From Pikeienuella litoralis (GTDB lineage Bacteria > Pseudomonadota > Alphaproteobacteria > Rhodobacterales > Rhodobacteraceae): a DNA stretch of 64,000 bases. Where the stretch lies: the NCBI RefSeq assembly GCF_037646705.1, contig NZ_JBBHER010000005.1, forward strand, positions 248,001 to 312,000, given 5' to 3'. The translations under genes were made by a program, and so were the position numbers. Positions 59,372 to 64,000 of this stretch are shown here, one piece after another. A model generated the notes under the pieces. The model did not search any database, had not been told where the DNA came from, and saw nothing but the letters and a program-made list of their open reading frames with translations. Positions within the stretch are counted from its first letter, which is position 1. Every line of letters begins with the position of its first letter.

Positions 59372-60178
59372 ATGAAAGAGGCGGAGACGAACCCGGAGCA
59401 CTGCCTCTATGTCGGCGACGTGATGCACATGCGTCTTCGGCCGTTCCGCCATCAGTTCCGCTACAGGGTGTTCACCGCGCTTCTCGATATCGACAGGCTT
59501 GCGAGCGCCGAGCGGCGGCTCTTCAAGGTGGACCGGTTCGGCCTCTTCTCGTTTCATCGCCGGGACCATGGCGCGCGCGACGGCTCGGCGCTGCGGCCCT
59601 GGGTCGAGGCGCGGCTGGCGGAGGCGGCGCGGCCGCGGCCCGAGCGGATCCTGCTGCTGTCGATGCCGCGCCTGCTCGGCTACGCGTTCAACCCGCTCTC
59701 GGTGTTTTTCTGCCTGGACGCCGACGACCGGCTCGAAAGCGTGATCTACGAGGTGAAGAACACGTTCGGCGATCAGATCCCCTATGTGCTGGCGGCGGAG
59801 CCGGGCGGCGACGGCGCGGCCCGCCATCGGCAGGCCAAGGAGATGTTCGTCTCTCCGTTCATCGGCATGGATCAGACCTACAGCTTCACGATCCGCCGGC
59901 CAGATGCGCGGCTCGCGGTGCGGATCCGCCAGGACGGGCCGGAAGGCCCCTGGCTGATCGCGACCCAGAACGGCAAGCGGCGCGCGCTGACCGACTGGGG
60001 GCTCGCGCGGCTGTCCTTCAGCCATCCGGCGGCGGCGTTCCAGGTGATCGTCGCCATTCACTGGCAAGCGCTCAAGCTATGGGTGAAGGGCGCGAGATTC
60101 ACCCGCTATCCGGGTGAGGAGGGCGCGTTTCGGACGCCGCCCGCCGACAAGCCGCCGCCGTCGCGCGCCGAGACTTGA
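59372..60178 (+). CDS. DUF1365 family protein
   Basis: The 268-residue protein has the DUF1365 features: LYVGDVMHMRLRPFRHQFRY at the N-terminus, LLSMPRLLGYAFNPLSVFF in the middle and HWQALKLWVKGARF near the end. The family has no established enzymatic activity, but nearly always sits between an FAD protein and a cyclopropane fatty acid synthase, as here. It is probably cytoplasmic or loosely membrane-bound. The ATG follows the upstream stop closely (coupled). Confidence 0.88.
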   Translation: MKEAETNPEHCLYVGDVMHMRLRPFRHQFRYRVFTALLDIDRLASAERRLFKVDRFGLFSFHRRDHGARDGSALRPWVEARLAEAARPRPERILLLSMPRLLGYAFNPLSVFFCLDADDRLESVIYEVKNTFGDQIPYVLAAEPGGDGAARHRQAKEMFVSPFIGMDQTYSFTIRRPDARLAVRIRQDGPEGPWLIATQNGKRRALTDWGLARLSFSHPAAAFQVIVAIHWQALKLWVKGARFTRYPGEEGAFRTPPADKPPPSRAET

Positions 60179-60238
60179 TTTGTTTGGCGCCGGTCGGTCA
60201 ATTCGTTAAGATAGATTGCGCTGATCGTGGCGGCGCTC

Positions 60239-61456
60239 ATGATGACGGTGAGAGATATGGTCAGACCGGGAGAAAAGCCGACACCACGCTATTTTCGCTC
60301 CGTTTTCAGCATCATAAAGAAGCTGAAGGTGGGGTCGATGGCTTTCGTGCTGCCGGATGGACGGCGGTTCGAGAAGGCGAGCGGGACCCCGGGCCCGCAT
60401 GGGGAGATCGTGGTCCGGAATCCGGACATGTTCGCGCGGCTGGTGCGCGAGGGCGACCTCGGATTCGCCGAATCCTACATGGACGCCTGGTGGGACACGC
60501 CCGATCTTCAGGCGCTGATGGATGTCATCCTGCTCAACAACGACACGGTCGGGCGCGGCTTTCCGGGCATGGCGCTGGTGCGCTCCTATGAGCGGTTTCG
60601 CCACTGGATGAACCGGAACACGAAAGCGGGCGCCGCGCGGAACATCTCCCATCACTATGATCTCGGGAACGAGTTCTATTCGGCCTGGCTCGATGAGACG
60701 ATGACCTATTCCTCGGCGCTGTTTCGCCGCGAGGGAGAGCCCTTGGCGGCGGCGCAGGCGAATAAATACGCCTCCATTCTCGACATGATCGGCGCGCGCG
60801 AGGGCGATCATGTGCTGGAGATCGGCTGCGGCTGGGGCGGGTTCGCCGAATACGCCGCGAAATCCCGCGGCGCGCGCGTCACCGGCATCACCATCTCGAA
60901 GGAGCAGCACGATTTCGCCGCGGCGCGGATACAGCGCGAGGGCTTGAACGACAAGGTCGAGATCCTGCTGCGCGACTACCGCGACGAGACCGGGCGCTAT
61001 GACGGCGTCGCCTCGATCGAGATGTTCGAAGCGGTGGGCGAGCGGTTCTGGCCCGGCTATTTCGACACGGTCCGCGAACGGTTGAAGCCCGGCTGCTCGG
61101 CCTCGCTTCAGATCATCACCGTCGCCGACGAATGGTTCCCGTCCTATCGCAAGAGCGTGGATTTCATCCAGAAATACATCTTCCCCGGCGGCATGCTGCC
61201 GTCGCCGTCGGCGTTGCGCGGGCAGGTGGCGCGCGCCGGGCTCGATCTCACCGGCTCGGTCGAATTCGGGCAGAGCTATGCGGAGACGCTCCGCCAATGG
61301 CGGACGGTCTTCAACGAGCGCTGGGAGGAGATCCGGACGCTTGGCTTCGACGACCGGTTCCACCGGATGTGGAATTATTACCTGACGAGCTGCGCCGGCA
61401 CCTTCATGTCCGGAACGACCGACGTGACGCAGGTGGCGATCCGGCGGCCGGCCTGA
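60239..61456 (+). CDS. cfa: Cyclopropane-fatty-acyl-phospholipid synthase family methyltransferase
   Basis: The 405-residue protein has the N-terminal lipid-binding part and a C-terminal SAM methyltransferase domain with VLEIGCGWGGFAEYAA near residue 195. HYDLGNEFYSAWLDETMTYS and EMFEAVGERFWPGYF are Cfa hallmarks. It adds a methylene or methyl group to unsaturated acyl chains in membrane lipids. The GTG at 60227 is an alternative start. It follows DUF1365 by about 60 bp. Confidence 0.92.
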   Translation: MMTVRDMVRPGEKPTPRYFRSVFSIIKKLKVGSMAFVLPDGRRFEKASGTPGPHGEIVVRNPDMFARLVREGDLGFAESYMDAWWDTPDLQALMDVILLNNDTVGRGFPGMALVRSYERFRHWMNRNTKAGAARNISHHYDLGNEFYSAWLDETMTYSSALFRREGEPLAAAQANKYASILDMIGAREGDHVLEIGCGWGGFAEYAAKSRGARVTGITISKEQHDFAAARIQREGLNDKVEILLRDYRDETGRYDGVASIEMFEAVGERFWPGYFDTVRERLKPGCSASLQIITVADEWFPSYRKSVDFIQKYIFPGGMLPSPSALRGQVARAGLDLTGSVEFGQSYAETLRQWRTVFNERWEEIRTLGFDDRFHRMWNYYLTSCAGTFMSGTTDVTQVAIRRPA

Positions 61457-61494
61457 CCCGCCGCCGGCCATCGGGCGGCGGGGGATGGAGGGCG

Positions 61495-62781
61495 CTGGCG
61501 CGCGACGCGGGCTACGCCGCGCCGGCCATCCCGCTCGCCGCGCTCTACTTTCCGGTCTATGTCTATCTCGCGCCGTTTTACGCGGCGGAGCGGGGCGTCG
61601 GGCTGGCGGCGCTCGGCGGGCTTTTCATCGCCGTGCGCCTGCTCGACGCCGTGACCGACCCTCTGATGGGGTGGATCTCGGACCGGACTCCGGCGCGGTT
61701 CGGGCGCCGGCGGCTCTGGCTGGCGCTGTCCGCGCCGCTGATCGCGGTCTCGGTCTGGATGCTGATGACGCCGCCGCCGGATGCGGGCTTCGCGCATGTC
61801 GCGCTTTGGCTGACGGCGCTGACCCTCTCATGGACGGTCGCGCTCACGCCGTATTTCGCCTGGGGGGCGGAGCTGTCGAGCGATTACGCCGAGCGGGCGA
61901 CGATCACCGCCTGGCGCGAGGGCGCGACGCTGCTCGGCACCGTTTTCGCGGTGATCCTCTACAATCTCTCGGACGGGGCGGGGGCCGGGTTGCGGGCGGT
62001 CGCGGTTCTCGTCGCCGCCGGATTGCCGCTCGGCGTCGCGGCGGCGCTGATCGCGGCGCCGGAGCCGCGGGATTTCTCGCGCGCGCGCCTCGATTTTCGC
62101 GCCGGGTTGCGGGCGGTGGCGGGAAACGGGTATTTCCGGCGGCTTCTTCTCGCCTATTTCATCAACGGGCTGGCGAATGCGCTGCCGGCGGGGTTGTTCC
62201 TCTTCTTCATCAACGACCTTCTGATGGCGCCGGGCGCGGGGTGGTTGCTGCTGGTCTATTTTCTCTCAGCCATCGGATTTCTCCCGATCTGGACCTGGGC
62301 GGCGCGGCGGCTGTCGAAACATCGGGCCTGGGGGCTGGCGATGATCTGGAGTTGCGTCGCCTTCGCGCCCGCGGCGCTGCTCGGCCCCGGCGACGTGTGG
62401 CTGTTCACGGCGGTGTGCGTGGCGACCGGGCTCGCGCTTGGCGCCGATCTGGCGCTGCCGGCCTCGATCCAGGCGGATGTGGTCGACGCCGACACCGCCG
62501 CCACGGGCGAGCAGCGGACCGGGCTCTTCTTCGCGCTCTGGTCGGTGGCGACGAAGGCCGCGCTGGCGCTCTCGGGGGGCGCGGCGCTGATCATTCTGGA
62601 TCTCGCGGGGTTTCGCTCCGGGGCGGTGAACGGGGCGGGGGCGCTTTTCGCGCTGGCCGGGCTCTACGCGCTGGCCCCGGTGGCGCTGAAGCTGATCGCC
62701 GTGGCGCTGATGTGGAATTTCCCGCTCGGCGACGCGGAGCAGAAGGCGCTTCGGGCGCGAATCGAGCGCGGCGCGGCCTGA
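61495..62781 (+). CDS. GPH-family (MFS-type) transporter; start codon unclear
   Basis: The protein has 12 membrane segments and matches the glycoside-pentoside-hexuronide:cation symporter group (RLLDAVTDPLMGWISDRTP; RRRLWLALSAP). The conserved sequence begins at about ARDAGYAAPAIPLAALYFP, yet no ATG, GTG or TTG exists in this frame between the cfa stop and there. A CTG at 61495, just after GGAGGG, is the best candidate; the nearby ATG at 61485 is in a different frame. Either CTG is used or a base is missing or extra. The substrate is probably lipid-related by context. Confidence 0.72.
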   Translation: MARDAGYAAPAIPLAALYFPVYVYLAPFYAAERGVGLAALGGLFIAVRLLDAVTDPLMGWISDRTPARFGRRRLWLALSAPLIAVSVWMLMTPPPDAGFAHVALWLTALTLSWTVALTPYFAWGAELSSDYAERATITAWREGATLLGTVFAVILYNLSDGAGAGLRAVAVLVAAGLPLGVAAALIAAPEPRDFSRARLDFRAGLRAVAGNGYFRRLLLAYFINGLANALPAGLFLFFINDLLMAPGAGWLLLVYFLSAIGFLPIWTWAARRLSKHRAWGLAMIWSCVAFAPAALLGPGDVWLFTAVCVATGLALGADLALPASIQADVVDADTAATGEQRTGLFFALWSVATKAALALSGGAALIILDLAGFRSGAVNGAGALFALAGLYALAPVALKLIAVALMWNFPLGDAEQKALRARIERGAA

Positions 62782-62797
62782 GCCGGGCGCCGGCCCG

Positions 62798-63586
62798 CTA
62801 TTTCACGGTCTCGTCCCAGCCCATGAGGCGGCGCATCACCGCGAAATACCATCGGTTCGGCAACAGCCCCAAGAGCCGGAGGATGAGCGCGAAACGGCGT
62901 GGAAACACAATCTCGAAGCCCGGTTTCTTCAACCCCTCCACGATGCGGCGGCCGGCCTCCTCGGCGGTGATCGCGAAGGGCATCTCGAAATCGTTCACCG
63001 CGGTCGCGCCGGTTTTGACGAAGCCCGGATTGATCACCGAGATCCGCACATTGAGGTCGATCAGGTCGAAGGCCAGCGATTCCGCCATCGCGATGAGCCC
63101 GGCCTTGGTGGCGCTGTAGGCCGCGGCGCGCGGAAGGCCGCGGAATCCGGCGACGGAGGCGGTGAGCGCGACATGTCCCTCCCGTCGGGAGATCATGTGC
63201 TTCAGCACCGGGTCCAGCCCGTTGGCGACGCCGGCGAGGTTGACGTCGAAGATGCGCGCGGCGGCGGCGGCGTCGAATTCCTGCGCCCGCATCGGGATGT
63301 AGAGCCCGGCGTTCAGCACCGCGAGCGCGAGCGGCCCTTCGGCGGCGATCCGGCGCATGGCGGCTTCCATCCCCTCCCGGTCGGTGACATCGCAGGGGAG
63401 CGCGCGGATCAGGCCCGGCCGCTCCGCCGCCAGCGCGTCGAGCGCGGCCGCGCCGCGCGCCGTCGCCCATACGGTCCAGCCGTCGTCGGCGAGGCGCAGC
63501 GCCGCCGCGCGCCCGATCCCGGCGGAGGCCCCGGTGACCCACGCCGCCCCGTCGGCGGGGCGCATCCGCTTCGTCCAGACGCTCAC
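62798..63586 (-). CDS. Short-chain dehydrogenase/reductase
   Basis: The 262-residue SDR has the NAD(P)-binding TGASAGIGRAAAL, the structural NAG motif in LAVLNAGLY and the catalytic Ser-Tyr-Lys in SVAGFRGLPRAAAYSATKAG. The tail holds a hydrophobic segment (FALILRLLGLLPNRWYF) suggesting membrane contact. It is convergent with the transporter. An SDR lies at the same place in the Rhodobacter cluster. The substrate is likely a lipid-derived ketone or alcohol. Confidence 0.88.
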   Translation of the reverse strand: MSVWTKRMRPADGAAWVTGASAGIGRAAALRLADDGWTVWATARGAAALDALAAERPGLIRALPCDVTDREGMEAAMRRIAAEGPLALAVLNAGLYIPMRAQEFDAAAAARIFDVNLAGVANGLDPVLKHMISRREGHVALTASVAGFRGLPRAAAYSATKAGLIAMAESLAFDLIDLNVRISVINPGFVKTGATAVNDFEMPFAITAEEAGRRIVEGLKKPGFEIVFPRRFALILRLLGLLPNRWYFAVMRRLMGWDETVK

Positions 63587-63614
63587 GCCGGGCCGGTCAG
63601 GGTGGGGCGGCCGG

Positions 63615-64000
63615 TCAAAGCGACGCCGCCCAGAGCGGCGCGAAAGCCGGCCCCATCGCGTCGGGGATATACTGCGCCGGCTCGCCGCCGGCGTCGAACT
63701 CGACCGAGACCCATTCCTCGTTCGCGTAGTGGAGGGTGATGTCGAGGTTTTCTCCGGTCACGGTCCATCGCTGGGTGGCGATCCGGCCGAAAGGCGCGTC
63801 GACGCCGCCATCGGCGATGCGCGCGGCCGTCACGGCGATCGGAACGCCGGTCTGGCTGTTGATCCAGAGCTTTCGCTTCAGGAAGGCGGGGGTCCAGTAG
63901 GTGGTGGAGGCGGCGTCGCCCGCCACCGCGCCCTGATGGGCGGAGCCGTCGATCTCCAGCATGTCGCCGGCCGGTTTCACCCTTGCGTAGTCCTGATCGC
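63615..64000 (-). CDS. DUF6134-like protein, C-terminal part (gene begins outside the window)
   Basis: The frame is open to the window edge, so the N-terminus is missing. The visible 127 residues include STTYWTPAFLKRKLWINSQT and LHYANEEWVSVEFD, which fit the DUF6134 family of probably secreted or periplasmic proteins. It lies 28 bp upstream of the SDR in the same direction, so the two likely share a transcript. No function is known to me. Confidence 0.6.
   Translation of the reverse strand, partial: DQDYARVKPAGDMLEIDGSAHQGAVAGDAASTTYWTPAFLKRKLWINSQTGVPIAVTAARIADGGVDAPFGRIATQRWTVTGENLDITLHYANEEWVSVEFDAGGEPAQYIPDAMGPAFAPLWAASL

Noticed and set aside
57901..60238. Sigma-E/ChrR promoters before the FAD gene and before cfa
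   Set aside because: TAAGA occurs at 57942 and 60207, but TGATC is not found at the needed distance, so I do not call them.
1..64000. tRNA, rRNA, insertion sequences or prophage genes
   Set aside because: None was recognised on reading the intergenic regions and frames; an Infernal/tRNAscan run would settle the RNA part.

Overview
The window is very GC-rich, densely coding chromosomal DNA from an alphaproteobacterium, most likely a member of the Rhodobacterales (Rhodobacteraceae/Paracoccaceae sense). The evidence is gene content and order: the rpsB-tsf-pyrH-frr-uppS-cdsA-dxr-rseP-bamA-skp-fabZ block joined to gltA-gltX-comEC-lexA-moeA-moaC-trpC-trpD-trpG, an SOS box of the alphaproteobacterial GTTC-N7-GTTC type in front of lexA, a VPLPA-CTERM protein, a SoeABC/Xsc/Pta sulfonate module, and an FAD protein-DUF1365-Cfa-GPH transporter-SDR cluster like the one known from Rhodobacter. 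No tRNA, rRNA, CRISPR array, prophage or insertion sequence was recognised.

Layout. 1-6 kb: the start of a cytochrome P450, a divergent aromatic amino acid decarboxylase, a secreted peptidoglycan-binding protein and the lysyl-lipid synthase/flippase MprF. 6-8.7 kb: comM, bracketed by two inverted copies of a 19-bp palindromic element, then the sorting-signal protein. 9-20.1 kb: a housekeeping run for translation, pyrimidine nucleotide, isoprenoid, phospholipid and outer-membrane assembly functions. 20.1-21.0 kb: no gene, but a tandem array of five decayed copies of the 3' end of gltA plus its downstream spacer. 21-31 kb: gltA, gltX, divergent comEC, lexA, and a moeA-moaC-trpC-trpD-trpG operon. 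31-46 kb: a polysaccharide deacetylase-like protein, a sulfite/anion exporter, a BASS-like carrier, Xsc, Pta, a second citrate synthase, SoeABC and a C4-dicarboxylate TRAP transporter. 46-57.8 kb: scattered metabolic genes (enoyl-CoA hydratase, PLP enzymes, a UbiH-like hydroxylase, msrB, olsB, ggt, Ldh-type reductase, FAH-family hydrolase). 58-64 kb: the fatty-acid-modification cluster.

How they fit together. Xsc turns sulfoacetaldehyde into acetyl phosphate and sulfite; Pta makes acetyl-CoA for a citrate synthase; SoeABC oxidises sulfite and the TauE/SafE protein can export it. Several genes remodel membrane lipids (mprF, olsB, cfa and neighbours).

The most striking feature is an absence. 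In many alphaproteobacteria the lipid A genes lpxD, lpxA, lpxI and lpxB sit between bamA and gltA. Here the flanking genes remain in order, all four are missing, and the place where lpxA-lpxI-lpxB would lie is filled by the gltA-tail array. Whether the cell lacks lipid A or keeps these genes elsewhere cannot be decided from this window.
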